This document shows positions 10,828 through 22,530 of a DNA stretch of 64,000 nt, one piece after another. The stretch spans positions 900,609 to 964,608 of the forward strand of contig PJRA01000555.1 in the NCBI GenBank assembly GCA_016987375.1, in the 5' to 3' direction. Each line of letters opens with the position of its first letter. The stretch's first letter is position 1. The notes under the pieces are model-generated. The model saw only the letters and a list, made by a program, of their open reading frames with translations. It searched no databases and was not told where the DNA came from. The translations under genes and the position numbers were made by a program. This DNA comes from Brachionus koreanus. Its lineage: Eukaryota; Rotifera; Eurotatoria; Ploima; Brachionidae.

Positions 10828-11337
10828 ATGTATAGAAAAAATTTAAACTTGGGAAATTGCTCTGTCTTGCTTGATATTTTAAAATCTCCAATGCCAACAA
10901 GTCCGGTCATATTGGACTTTTCTTACATGAAGAAAGAAACAAGACGCTCGGTTACTTCCGAATTTTATTTGTATCCGAGTAGTCAAGACTTGTCCTCTTA
11001 TTCAAATCAGTCACAGTCACTTACTTTGCCAGTTAAGCGAAAGCTAACTTCAATAGAAGAAACAGAAGAAGTTGAAATTCGCTCAGAAAAAAAAAGAATT
11101 ATTTCAAATGCTGTTGCAACCAATGTTGATCAATCATCAAGTATGGCTTCCTATTCAACTGCGTCGGGTTCTATTACTTCAAATCCAACCTACACTACTA
11201 TGACCAATATACCATCAAATAGCTACGAATACATCTCTTTTTGTTTCAATAACAGTCAATCATTTTTTCAGCCAGCCCATGAATTTGATAATTTTTATCT
11301 ATCGACTCAAAATTTTGATAATGTTTTGTATGACTAA
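10828..11337 (+). CDS. Hypothetical Ser/Thr/Tyr-rich protein
   Basis: A 169-residue intronless frame preceded by an A-run before the ATG and followed by AATAAA at 11360-11365. The first half has a short basic-acidic patch (VKRKL, then RSEKKRI) that could be a nuclear signal. The second half is rich in Ser, Thr, Asn, Tyr and Phe and looks disordered. No domain is recognised. Codon composition and the nearby poly(A) signal support a real gene. Confidence 0.6.
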   Translation: MYRKNLNLGNCSVLLDILKSPMPTSPVILDFSYMKKETRRSVTSEFYLYPSSQDLSSYSNQSQSLTLPVKRKLTSIEETEEVEIRSEKKRIISNAVATNVDQSSSMASYSTASGSITSNPTYTTMTNIPSNSYEYISFCFNNSQSFFQPAHEFDNFYLSTQNFDNVLYD

Positions 11338-12213
11338 TTAAATTGATTCCAAAATTTTAAATAAACAGTTTTTTTTTTTATTTTAATTAATAAAATAAAT
11401 TAAATTACAAAAAAACTAACTTATTAATTTAAAAAATGAAATTGAAAAACTATTTTTGAATATAAATGCTAGGCAATTAAATTTTTAGACAATTAATTTT
11501 TGAACAATATTCAGTTTGAAAGATTAAATCAAAAAATTTATCTTAAGAAGCATAGAGTTAAATTCAATCTTTGAATTAAAATCAAAAAAATCAAAAAAAA
11601 ATATGAATGTCTTTTACATATATGAATTGACTGTTTCGCCTTTGAGGAAAAGCTTAATTGGTTTGTAACAGTCTGCGTTGTCTGTACACCATTTATCTAT
11701 TCCATTAATAATTTCTTTTGGTAGATTACTTTTGGCTCTCAATTAGGTATCTTAAGATATCATAGGCATATTTCTCAATTTCTTCTTTTTTGTCTAAAGG
11801 CCTAAAATAAACATTATTTGTTTCACCCGATTTAAGTTTGTGCAAAAATTCTGTAAATTTTTTTCATACAGATTTTGTATCAAATAATACAATTTAGAGA
11901 AAAAATTTTAGACACATTGAAAATAATTTTTTAAAGTTTAAAATTTTGTTTTTGCTTTTTGTTCTAAAATCGACAATGCCATAATTTTTAAAAATTAAGA
12001 TTTAAAATTTTTTTCAAAAAGCTTAAACGTCTTTGCAATATTGACTTAAATTTTTCAAAAATATTCAAAAATTTTAAGAAAATTATTCTAATTGGAAAAA
12101 TTTCCAATTTAAGCAAAAAATTAATTAAATTTAAATTAACTTTTTTATGCTATTTATTTTAAATCTTCTATTTTCTAAATTATAATAATTTGTTTTTATT
12201 TTTTGATGAAAAA
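11338..12213. other. Intergenic with a decayed coding fragment
   Basis: A+T-rich apart from the frameshifted fragment at 11614-11982. The PEX19 promoter must lie at the right end. Confidence 0.4.
11614..11982 (-). pseudogene. Frameshifted coding remnant, family unknown
   Basis: On the minus strand an ATG at 11982 opens a short frame (MALSILEQKAKTK). After an acceptor-like ACAG at 11851 a convincing coding run starts (FLHKLKSGE, then FRPLDKKEEIEKYAYDILRY) and ends in a stop near 11728. The next frame continues the same style (NLPKEIINGIDKWCTDN, then LFLKGE) to a stop at 11614. Residue use is that of a soluble helical protein. One base is missing or extra near 11725-11732, and no good donor joins the first frame to the second. 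I read this as a pseudogene or a gene with a sequencing error; the family is not recognised. Confidence 0.5.
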
Positions 12214-13230
12214 ATGGGTTCAGAAGAAGTAGGAGACAGAGAACTAGATGATCTATTGGACACAGCTTTGGAAGATTTTGACAAAAAATTAGAAATAAAA
12301 GAAGAAACAAGTTCTCACACAATTGAAAAGACAGACTTGAAAGTTGAAGAAGACGATGAAGTCATATCGGCTAAGCTCGACCAGGATGAAATGAAATTAT
12401 TTGAAGAAATTTTTAATAATGAAAAAACCAAGCAGTCTATGAAACAATTTAAAGATGTTCTTACAATGTTCGGTGATCAAACAGGTAAACCAGGAGACGC
12501 CAAAGAGCTGCTGGAAAATTTAGAAAAAGTAATGTCTGAATTGGAAAATGGCGATGAAGAAGATGACCAGGAATATGAAAAAGATTTGGAATTCTTGAAA
12601 AATTTAACCCGCACAAAGCAAAGTGAATCGAAGACAAATGAACCAGCTACTTTGTATGAAGATGACATTGATGATGATGACCGCCAACCATCGAGTTCAC
12701 TATTCAATAAAGTACTGCACGATTTGAACACAAATAGTGAAAAAGTTTTGAACAATGATTCGGGAGCGGATATCTTTTCCAAATTGAATTTTGCTGGCGA
12801 AGATGAAGATGGAGACGAAATGATGATGGAGCCAATTTTGTCTATGCTTTTTTCAAAAGATGTTCTTTATCCATCTTTAAAGTTAATGCATGATAATTAT
12901 AGCAAATATTTAAATGATAATAAAGATAAATTGGACTCGAAGGAAATTGAAAAATGTAAAATGCAAAAAGATTGTATTGTAAAAATGTGTGAGGTGTACG
13001 AAAATGCCAAGGAGAGTGATAGCAAAGAGGAAAAAAGCAGTCAACTAAAAAAAATTCTTGATCTTTTAGAAAAATGTGGAGTATGTATTTGTTTATGAAT
13101 AAAAAAGTGAAATTTTTTCTAATTCTAAAAAATTTAATTTTAGATGCCGCCTAATGAACTTGTGCCCGAGGTTAATCCGTTCGAAATGTTGGGTGATGCA
13201 AAACAAGCACAAGCATGTCCAATGTCTTAG
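12214..13230 (+). CDS. PEX19: Peroxisomal biogenesis factor 19
   Basis: Exons 12214-13080 and 13144-13230 give 317 residues (human 299). The start MGSEE is chosen because it is followed by DRELDDLLDTALEDFD, the conserved N-terminal PEX3-binding segment. An upstream in-frame ATG (12190) would add an unconserved MFLFFDEK. The C-terminal cargo-binding region shows LFSKDVLYPSLK and a helical bundle. The last four residues, CPMS, form a CaaX box, the farnesylation signal that raises PEX19 affinity for peroxisomal membrane proteins; it is encoded by the small second exon. PEX19 is the cytosolic chaperone and import receptor for peroxisomal membrane proteins. Poly(A) signal AATAAA at 13251-13256. 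Confidence 0.93.
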
Positions 13231-13500
13231 TAGAATATTTTTAGTTTTTTAATAAATATTTTCTAAATTTATTCTCTCTTTTTAGCTATGAAATTAAATT
13301 TTTGAATTTAAAGTTGAATTTGAGGAAAAAAATTGAAATTTTTTTTAAACTTTTTATTTTTTAAGTTTGCTTCAAAAAGAAAAATTTGCTAATTACTAAA
13401 ATAAAAATATTAATATATATATATATTGATTTTAATTTTTTTCTTTAAATAAAGATAAATTTACACAAATGCTCAGATTGAAAATTTAATTATCACTTAA

Positions 13501-16287
13501 TTAATTTTTTTCCAAATCTTTGGCATCTTTGAGGTTCTCTGGCAAGCGTTTGTTCAATGTTTCAGGTAACAGAAAGCATAAAACTCCGGCTAAAAATGAC
13601 AAAATGGAAAATATAGTGAAAGGGACATAAATTGAGCCTAGTGTAGAGCTAAGAACGTTTATTTGTGGAGCCCATACGCCACCTAGGCGAGCCAAAGCCA
13701 CACTCAAACCAATGCCAGTGCTTCTCATTGGTGTTGGATACAATTCAGAGGTGAATATCATACAAGTTGATTGTGCAGCACCAATTGTGTATTTGGCAAA
13801 AAAATATGCAATTATCGATATCCATGGATATGACTCGAAGTAAACCGGAATTATGTATATGGCTATTGAGGTCATTATTATAAAACAACATAGTGGAATT
13901 TTACGTCCAAATTTGTCCAAAACAAAGTGACATGTTACAACACTTAAAAACTCAAATCCTAAAAATTAAAATATTTTACATCTAAATATAAGTTTTTAAA
14001 AGATTAAGCCAAAAAGATATTTAGTAAATAAAATTTTAAAAATAAAAAAAGTTTTTTTTGTCTTTATTAAATTATTAATTGTTAATAATAAGTTACCGAA
14101 TGGATGCCTTTTAGTTTAAGTGAGATCAATATGCCTCTGACATGGCTTTTGACCGACTCCTCGGTCAAAATGCATCCATTTTGATATTCACGTTAATCAA
14201 GCGATTCTTGTGCAAAAGCTTTTATTTATTTATTTTTTTGTTTTAATAAAAATAAAAAATGAATTAATTTTTTTTCCAAATTATTTTTTTTAGATCATAT
14301 TCAGAATTTCTCATTTTTTAATAAAAAAAATTGCAAAAAATTTGTTTCAAGCCTTTTTTTTATTTTACATGCAGACCAAAGATAACTAAAAGATAAGAAT
14401 TTTTACAGAGTTTAACATTGAATGACATTACTTAATGACAAATTATTAAAACATTTTTTTTTAAAAGATCATTAAAGTTTAAAATTAGTTTTTTTAATGA
14501 TTAGATAAACCAAAATATGCATATGTTCTTATTAAAGAAAAGGTAATAAATTTAAAATTTTCAAAAAAATAAAAAAAATGCTAGAAAAATGAATGAAACA
14601 TGTTTAAAATTTTAATTCCTTATCGAGAATAAAAGTATGTTCTTAGGTGAGAAATTAATTCATTCATTAAAAAGAAAAAAAAATAATATTTTTAAACAGC
14701 TTTGCCAATGCTGTTTTAAAGATTAGAAAGCATAGGATAATTTTATTTTAAATATGAAAAAATACCTGCTGCAATCAAAAAAACCAAATAAGGATTAATA
14801 AACTTGTCCAAATTTCCACTTATTCCCATGCCAATGCCCAAATATACTGCTAAAATAACCATCCACGTATAGAACAAAATAAAGCATCGTTTCATTAGTA
14901 CAGGCGAACGAGTTATGCCAATTATAGTCTGCTTATAACTTGTTGTTTTTTTCAGCAAACTCAATCTATTAGCCTCTTCTTGTAGCATTGTGAATACATA
15001 AACCCAATTTTCATCATTTTCTAAATCAATGTTAAATTTTTTTTCAATTTTTTTATTCAATAAATATTTAAGAACTCTTTGCTTTAAATTTTCATACCAT
15101 GAATTGACTCTCAAAATTTTTTTTATCACATGTCTAGCTTGTCTAACTTTGTTTACACTTAAAAGCCAACGAGGCGATTCCGGCACCAGCCAATAGTACA
15201 TAAAGAACGGCATTACATAAATAGCCAAAGCCCATTGTACTTTTAAATAGTCTTTGAAATAGTAGGCCAGGCCGGCAATGACCATTTGGCCGATTGAGAG
15301 CGCATATGCCAGTATGTTGCCAGCAGTTACTCTGTTCTTGGGACCAGTTATTTCCAGCAATAAGACAAAGCTTATTGAGTACATTGTTTGCGCTATACCT
15401 TGAATAAATCGACTTATGGTGAATATAATGAACTTGGGATTTTCTTCGAGTGCTTTTGTGTGCAAAAAAAACTGGGTTATGTGCAATACAAGCACCATGA
15501 TAATAATTAAAATTATCATTATTCTTTTGCGACCAAATTTGTCTGACAAAATACCTGTGAATACCGAGCATCCAGTGCCGATGATGAATGCGTTCTGTGA
15601 CAATGCTTTTAGATGCGATTTAAGACACACCAGTTCCATATCAGTGACTGTAGTTCGGCCATACAAAGTTTTGTCATATACCCATTCAATGCACTTGAAC
15701 AAAGACTTTACTTTTCTGACACCTTTGTTTTTATTTGGTGAATAGTGTGAGCTAATATTTAATTTCTGTAGCAAAAGATGCGAGTCTATTTTGCAATCAT
15801 TGTCATATTTGATGTTGGGCGAGTCCGGATTTTGAATGCGTATGCCGCGTTTAATTTCAACAAAAAATTCGGCCTTGTCTTCTCTCAAGTCTTCGAACGG
15901 ATCCTCGCTTGCCTGATCTATTATAAACTTGTTTAGTAGTTTGCTAGCCACTTCATCATATGAAATCAGTTGAATCTCTTCGACTAGACTGCAAGTAAAC
16001 TTTGGTGTAGCAGATACAAATACATAGCTGTAGGCGACCATGCTGGGCACCAAAGCCAAAAATCCAACAAGTAAAAATTGAATTTTTTGATAGAAGCCAA
16101 ATGAACCTACTTGTTCAAGCACGTGATCTAAATTTGTACTTTGGTTTTTTTTGCGCAAGCTCTCTGGCATACAGCTTCTGCTATTATGTTTGATCTGGTT
16201 TCTTATTAGCATGTTAAATTCGCTCAAAGTCTGAGGCATTATTCCGAGTTCGACTTTAGCCGTTTTACTATCATGTTCTTCACCCAT
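13501..16287 (-). CDS. SLC22-family organic ion transporter
   Basis: Exon 16287-14766 and exon 13958-13501 join in phase 1 to 659 residues, longer than the usual 540-600. After TM1 (QFLLVGFLALVPSMVAYSYV) there is an extended extracellular loop of about 140 residues before TM2. Major-facilitator signatures are clear: SDKFGRKR in the TM2-TM3 loop, PESPRWL after TM6, DKFGRK again in the C-terminal half, and ELYPTPMRSTG near TM11. Such carriers move organic cations, anions or zwitterions across the plasma membrane; the substrate cannot be read from sequence. The 807-bp intron is unusually long for this window and contains the structured element at 14099-14180. Start is the first Met of the frame, about 60 residues before TM1. 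Confidence 0.9.
14099..14180. ncRNA. Nested stem-loop element in the SLC22 intron
   Basis: AATGGATGC (14099-14107) pairs perfectly with GCATCCATT (14172-14180). Inside it TTTTGACCGA (14147-14156) pairs perfectly with TCGGTCAAAA (14161-14170) around a CTCC loop. The 82-bp block is clearly richer in G+C than the intron around it. This could be an intronic structured RNA, a small fold-back element or a tRNA-like relic. I found no box C/D or H/ACA, hammerhead or snRNA signature. Confidence 0.4.
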
Positions 16288-17987
16288 TCAGTTTGAGATT
16301 TTTTTTATCTAAAATAAAAAAAAAAAAAAAAAGCTTAATTGTAGACTTGCAATTATTAGCACACTTAATAAAATGTTTTTATCAACATTAGAAGATAAAA
16401 TAAAATAAAAAGCACACCTCAAAGTCACAAGACTAGCAAATTATTTAAGTACTTTAAGATTTAAATCAAAAAAGATAAATTAAGGAATTTTTAAAATAGA
16501 AAAAAAAAAGTGGGCTCAGCTATTCGATTAATAATAGTTTAGCATTTAGGAGCCAAGAAAAAATAAAATTCTATTTAAATAAATTTTTAATTTTTTTTTT
16601 TTAGAGCAAATATTGGATTAGAATGTCATTTGGTACCGATTGGTATTTTTTTTAGAAAAAAAAAATTTTTTTTTTTCATAAATTGAATAGTAGTTTATTT
16701 TGGCTAATTCAAATGAGAGCCTAATGAGAAAATGGCATATTTTTAAACAACAAAATATTAAATTCAAAGTTTTATTTATATTAGCTGAGATAATGAAATT
16801 TAATAGACTCGACTTTTTTTTTTATTTAATATTTTTCAAAATAAGAAAACATGTTTCTAGTTTTTTGAATTGAAAAGAAAATTCAATCTTTTGTTGAGCT
16901 TTTTTGCTAGATAATTACATTTGTTTATGCTTTGTGTCTTGTTCTTGTTTTCGACTCGCGTTAGAAAGGTTATTTGACATTTAGGCGCATATTACACCCA
17001 GGTAATGTGTTTAGTTGCGTAACTTTTCCAGTCTGCAAGACTTCATTCATCTTTGTTTGATCACGAAGCTATCATGAATAGCAACAATTGCAACTAGTTT
17101 GTCTCTGCTGGATGTCAGGCCTCTCTAGGCTAAGTACAAACAAAAAATTAATCCTTATTTGTTTCGGTTTTTACATATGAAAAGAGGTCAGTGGACACAG
17201 AAATTTTGTTGACCATTTTTGTTTTTATGTGCTACAAAACTAACGATCAAATGCTAGAAGTCTTTTGGATAGCATAAATAAAATGGTTTAAGAAACGCAG
17301 GATCAAAAAATCAAGTAAAATATCAAGTTTTTTATCTGAAAGAATAAAAAATCTTGACTATTTTGTGATTATATCGTGTAAAATCTAAAGAAAAATCATC
17401 ATTTCAAGCTAAATTGTTTACAAGTGTTTGAATTAAATAAAGTCTCACAAAAAGCAACATAAGAGCAACATTGGATTAAATAATCCTTTTTTTTCTAGCT
17501 AATTTTTAAAAAATTATGGTAAAAAAGAGAATTTTTTTTTCCAAATTTCAAAATTTTCTTTAAAAATAATCATTTAATTTGAATTTAATTTTTTGAATAA
17601 AATTTTATTTTTCTATGACTTTATCTACTAGCTAATTATTTTTAGTCATAATTTTGTTTTTAAATAATAACAAATTTTAATGAATAACCAGAAAAAAAAT
17701 TATTTGTTTAAGCTTAATTTTTGCAAAATTTTAGGTGACGCTTTTTTTTTTGTTTTCAAAAAGTCTTAAGAATATAAGATAAAAATAAAAGAATTCATAC
17801 AATTCAAACAATTAAACAAATTTATTCATTCAAATAAACTTAAAAAATTAAAACAAAATTGTTCAATTTTATTTAGAGTTTTTTTTATTTTCTAATTGGT
17901 CAAGGTCAAGCAATTAAGCTCATTTAAAATTATACATAAATATCTATTTAAATAAGAAAATTAAAATAAAATAAAAAAGACAGTTTA
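16288..17987. other. 1.7-kb intergenic stretch
   Basis: Mostly A+T runs. A less A+T-rich patch at about 16960-17260 has no open frame of note and no recognised RNA or repeat; it could be regulatory DNA for the SLC22 gene or a worn mobile element. Confidence 0.4.
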
Positions 17988-20404
17988 TCATTTGTTTGAA
18001 CTCATGAACATTTCGAATTGCGAATCCACATTAAATTCCTCTTGTTTAAAGCTTTTGAACAAACTTTGATTTTCTTTTTTGATTGCTTTGGGTATTTTTT
18101 TGAATTTTTTGAAATTTTTTTTTCCATTCCAATTCGAACTTTCAAAGCTTGAACAAGTTCTGCTTCTTATCAATGGTTCGTATTTAACAACAATTTGAGC
18201 ACTTGGTTTAATAGTGCTTGATTGACTTAGCTGATATTGTTTAGCATTAGTAGGTGGATTTAACTTGGAATAAACTAGACTAGTCTCATGTATTCTATGA
18301 CTAAAAGTATTGTTCTCTTTTTTAATTTTGGGCTCTTTTTTCACAATTGAGTTTTCAACAGACAAATATTTTTTATTATTCATCAAAATAGATTCGCCCG
18401 TTTGAATTTTGACTTGTGGTGACTTTTTTTTAGTCTCGACAAATGATTGCTGCTCAACAGGTCTTTTCCTAGCTGGTTCAGGCGTGTCCGATACAATGAA
18501 CAAGTCCTCGGCCTTTTTTTCAAATTGAAATAGACATGAATCTTGACTTTGATTGTCCATATCGGTCTGTTGAGTGTCAAAGCCTTCTGGGTAGTTGTTT
18601 CTGAAGCAAGTATCAGTCAATGTTTGAGAGGCCACTTTTATTTTGTCTGTTATTTCAATTTCTTTTACTGGATTACAGTATTTGTCTAAGTTGGCATGCA
18701 AAACAGCCAAACCAATCTCGCTTTCATCTATTAACTTTAGTCCTAGTCTTAAAAAGTAAAAAAATTATTTTTAATTTTTATTTTTGGTTGCTGGCTCTGA
18801 TGAACAAATTTTTGAAAGCTTGAAAATATAAATTATGACTGAAACCACTAAGGGACAGTTAAAAAATGCTAAAATATTTTAAAATAAAAATTATTTTTTC
18901 AATAAAAATATCCATAAATCATTTTTTAGTTTTTCTATTAATTGATTTAAAGTAAGCAAAGTACACTTACAAATGAAGAAAATTTTCTATTTGCAATTGA
19001 GCGCTGTTCAATTGAGAATCAGAACTGTCATTTCGAATTAGCAATACTCGTTTTTCGTTCAGTACACTCTTATTCAAATGGATGGCTTTGTCAAACAGCT
19101 GACATTTTCCCGATGCCAATTCAATTATGTTCTGAAATTTGTGCAGCTAAATTTGAAAAAATTAATCATTTCCTATTCAATTAATGGGTTATTTAATGAA
19201 CATATTTTTTTGAAAAAGGTTTAAAAATTTATTGAATAAAAACTCAAAATGAAACTAGCAATTTTATGTCTAATTTTGGTCGTGCTTTCTCAAATGATCT
19301 TGCTCGGATCAGCTGAGGTTACCAGCGAATTGTCTGTGAATGCAGGTCAGCAAGTATTGCATCATGCCAATCTGCCTATTAAACGAAAGGCAAAAGGTTT
19401 TAAAACACGCAAAGTGCCCATTAAAAGGAAAAGAACCAGAAGATCTAGAAAAACAACACCAACTAGAAATTAAATACCTGCTTATCTGATTGAAAGACAA
19501 ATTTTTTTTCTTTAAATAAAATTCTCCTATTCGAATTAGGCTCAAATGAAATAACTTCTGAGTCCGGAATTTCTTCACCTATTTCCGGCCTAAAACTTAA
19601 ACAATATTTTTTCAAATAAAATTTTTTGATTAATTCAAATTATTATTTACTCTCTAGGATCGGGCAAATCTTCCGAATTTATAATCTCTTCTAAATATTG
19701 AACAGTTACTATTCGCTTTTGACTAATAAGCGCATCGATCACTTTAACTGTGACTGTGATCGAATCCATAATTACCAATTCACAATCATTAGTCCAATCT
19801 TGTACCAAATGACCGCCAAGTTTTGCTACCAAGTGACATACTTTTCTTTTATTTTCAATTGTTAGACAAGAAGTGGTCACAATAAGTGGCTCGTAACACA
19901 GCCTTGAAACAAAACAAAATAATAAAGTATTTTTGTTTTTTCCTTATAAAAAAACAGCTATTTACTGATATATGGAATTGTAAGCACCAAATCTAATTAT
20001 GTCATTTTGTTTAAGTGCTTTGAAGCCATCTATCTTTTTGTTATTGATAAAAGTTCCAAATTTTGAATTGTCCGTTAGAACAATGCTTGGCAGTGAATCA
20101 AGATCTGACTTCAATGTTTTTATTATTGTTAAATTTAAATGGATTTTTTATTTGGTTCAGCTTACACATTGATCTTGATCATATTTAATTAAAAGTTCAG
20201 CGTGTAAACGTGAGACTGTTTGATCTGAATCAATTTTTATGTCAACTTCGGCATTGGGCATCAATCGGCCAATTTTATACTTTTTATTGCATAGTAAAAT
20301 TTTTGTTCCTAAAAATAATAATTTTAGACTATTCTATTTTACAATTAATTTTTAATTTAAATTTAACTTTTATCACTTTGTCTACTTTTCAAATACCAAA
20401 CCAT
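17988..20404 (-). CDS. NBN: Nibrin (NBS1), MRN complex subunit
   Basis: Seven exons (20404-20368, 20308-20166, 20108-19966, 19902-19651, 19589-19478, 19146-18971, 18747-17988) join in frame to 540 residues (human 754). The N-terminal FHA domain shows YKIGR, TVSRLHA and NSKFGTFINN. A BRCT domain follows (KLGGHLVQDW, ELVIMD), then a second BRCT-like region ending in the conserved ESEIGLAVLH block. The C-terminal half is disordered and charged, and carries KNFKKFKK at about 498-505, the MRE11-binding motif, then an acidic-aromatic tail (QFEMF) in the place of the ATM-binding motif. NBN targets MRE11-RAD50 to DNA breaks. The shorter length comes mainly from the disordered middle. Intron 5 (19147-19477) hosts an antisense peptide gene. 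Confidence 0.93.
19249..19473 (+). CDS. Nested secreted cationic peptide
   Basis: A 74-residue frame on the strand opposite NBN, entirely within its intron 5. The start is a textbook signal peptide (MKLAILCLILVVLSQ, cleavage likely after about residue 22). The mature part begins acidic-neutral and ends in a very basic tail with repeated IKRK and RTRRSRK groups. A poly(A) signal AATAAA follows at 19515-19520, inside NBN exon 5, so the 3' UTR would overlap that exon antisense. It contains no cysteine. It could be a secreted cationic (antimicrobial-like) peptide or a neuropeptide-like precursor using dibasic sites. No family is recognised. Confidence 0.6.
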   Translation: MKLAILCLILVVLSQMILLGSAEVTSELSVNAGQQVLHHANLPIKRKAKGFKTRKVPIKRKRTRRSRKTTPTRN

Positions 20405-20614
20405 TTTTTTTTCTTTAGAAAAATATTTATATTATTTTTAAAATTTTTTTTCTTTCAATTTTATTCTAATCATGTGATCTAAGCTAACTTGATTTTAAAT
20501 AACTTAATTAAAATAACATTTTTTTTTCAGTTTTTTTGATTTATAGCGGAAAAAAATTTAAAAAAAAAATTTTTATTTTATTAATTTTGTCTATTTGAAT
20601 AAAATTTTGAATTA

Positions 20615-20957
20615 TGCATTTGGTGCAGCGTCAAAGATTAAGAAATGAAAAAATCAAAAAAATTTTTTTTTTTTTTTACTTTAAAATAGAGTCTTGATGA
20701 CGCATTAAACTAAGGCTTTCACTGTTTAATGCGGACCTAAACGCATGATTACGCAACTAGAGCATGCGCTCAACGTTAACAATATTATTTTATTTTTTTA
20801 ATATTTAAAATATTAACCATATTTTAATTATTTATTTTTTATTAATAAAAAATACCACTTCAAAAATCAAATTTTAGTAATTTTTTTTTAATCGATTAAT
20901 AAAAAAATTAATTTCTAATTTTTTTTCTGTTTAATTTTTGATGCCGCACCAAATGCA
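20615..20957. mobile_element. TA-flanked MITE with 21-bp inverted ends
   Basis: TGCATTTGGTGCAGCGTCAAA at 20615-20635 matches the reverse complement of 20937-20957 at 19 of 21 bases, and TA borders both ends (20613-20614, 20958-20959). The 343-bp body has no coding capacity but includes a perfect 10-bp hairpin stem, CGCATTAAAC (20701-20710) with GTTTAATGCG (20724-20733). TA duplication fits the Tc1/mariner superfamily. Confidence 0.75.
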
Positions 20958-21420
20958 TAATAAAAAAAAAAATTTTTTTTTTGACAGAAACTCTATTGTT
21001 AATGTTGCTTTAAATTGACGAAAAGAGAAATCGCGATCCAAGACTCGAAACACACTTTAAGGCATGTGGTGTAAGTCAAGAATGTTTTAACATATGCGAG
21101 ATAGTGTTTATAGCCTGCAACGAAGTTGTGTTTCGGATTTTGAGGCCGCAATATCGAACTAGAGAAAAAGATAATTTGTTTTTTGGATCTAGGAGAAAAA
21201 TTTTAAAATTACACTAACGGGTGTTTCAATATTAGTTACATAATTAAATTTGCAACTATAATTTTTTTTTAAAATTGCAACAGTGATCAATATAATTGTA
21301 GAAAAGGACAAAATTTATAATATTAAATAAATCAAAAGGTTTATATCAAAGAAAGCTTGGAAAAACGACTTCTACCATTCATCGAATAGAATCACAGTGA
21401 CTATAATTATTTTTTTTTTG

Positions 21421-21751
21421 TCTGATTTAGCAAGTGCTCATAGATCTGCTGAGATGATTTCTTGGATGGATTAAATGGTTTATTATGTACCAAAAGACAT
21501 TCATCCTCTAAATGTTCCACGAGCAAGACCAATTGAGGACTTTTTGGGATATCTTAGAACAGAATGTCTATTAAGGAGGTTGGGAAGCAACAACAGAACA
21601 GCAATTCATTCGACACATTGAATCGTGTTTAAAAAAATTAATTGATTCAAACTTTTTACAATCACTGATGTTGGGTGTTAAGACAAAATTGAGATCTATA
21701 GCTGACAACGATGTGTTGTCTCTATACAAACAAATAATTTTTAACAGATAG
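21421..21751 (+). pseudogene. mariner/Tc1-like transposase C-terminal remnant
   Basis: Translation gives the conserved end of the DDE domain: SAHRSAEMISW, then VPKDIHPLNVPRARPIEDF (the acidic catalytic residue lies in PIEDF), a frameshift, then GGWEATTEQQFIRHIESC to a stop at 21749-21751. At least two in-frame stops and one frameshift make it non-functional. No inverted ends could be placed around it. Confidence 0.8.
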
Positions 21752-22530
21752 TAAAATAAGAATTCAATAGAAAAAAAAAAATTTATCTAGCTTTTATACC
21801 ATTCTTAAGTTATAAGAGCTTGAATTTTGTTTAACTTATTAAATTAATAGTTTAATTTTAGATATGATTGAAAATGATTATTAAAAACTATTAAATTTAT
21901 TGAATAAAAACAAAATAAAGGAAGTAAGCCTTTGAGTGAAAATTTTTCAAAGGTTCAAAAAAGCCTATTTTTAAAATAGTAAAAAAAATCTGTGCAAAAT
22001 AATTTATCTTTATTTAGAATTTATTTCTTGATAAGATGGTCACGTTCGCAATTTAGTTTGAAAAAATATTTAAATTTTTTTTGAGAGAGAAAAAAATGCT
22101 CAAATTTTAAAGAAAAGATATTTTTGCCGCACACACACACACACAAATTATCTCTTAATTATTGAGGCAATTTAAATCGATATAAATGAAATTTTTTTTT
22201 AAATTACACTTAATAATTAAAAAATATCTATTCAAAAAATTAAAATAAACTAAAACAATCAGACATTTATCATTCATAGTCTAGTTGTGAAGTAAAGCAT
22301 ATTTATTTAATAAAATCACATCTGCTCTGGTCTAACAATAGCAACAACACATAAACTACTAAAACGATAAGATTAAAATTAAGACAAATTTTGTGACTAT
22401 GTTACTAAAAAATAATTTATTATTAAATTATCCATTTTAAAAAAAAAAAGTTCCAATTGACTTGTGTCGATAAAGAAATAAAAAATTCGACTTAACTAAA
22501 TCGAGTAAGCATTGACTGGTTGAAAACATA

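Larger units (their letters stand above)
20405..22530. other. Intergenic with a MITE and a mariner remnant
   Basis: Between divergent NBN and RYBP. It holds the TA-flanked MITE (20615-20957), a decayed mariner transposase end (21421-21751) and an (AC)n run at 22131-22145. The piece 20990-21420 is less A+T-rich and may be the eroded 5' part of the transposon. Confidence 0.5.

Noticed and set aside
12477..12782. 101-codon minus-strand frame
   Set aside because: Antisense of the PEX19 acidic region; Ser-rich only because of complementarity.
14099..14180. Hammerhead ribozyme, snoRNA or snRNA identity for the intronic hairpin
   Set aside because: No CTGATGA/GAAA core, box C/D or H/ACA motifs, or Sm site could be placed on either strand.
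15143..15745. Two frames overlapping the SLC22 exon
   Set aside because: Off-frame readings of a clear transporter exon.
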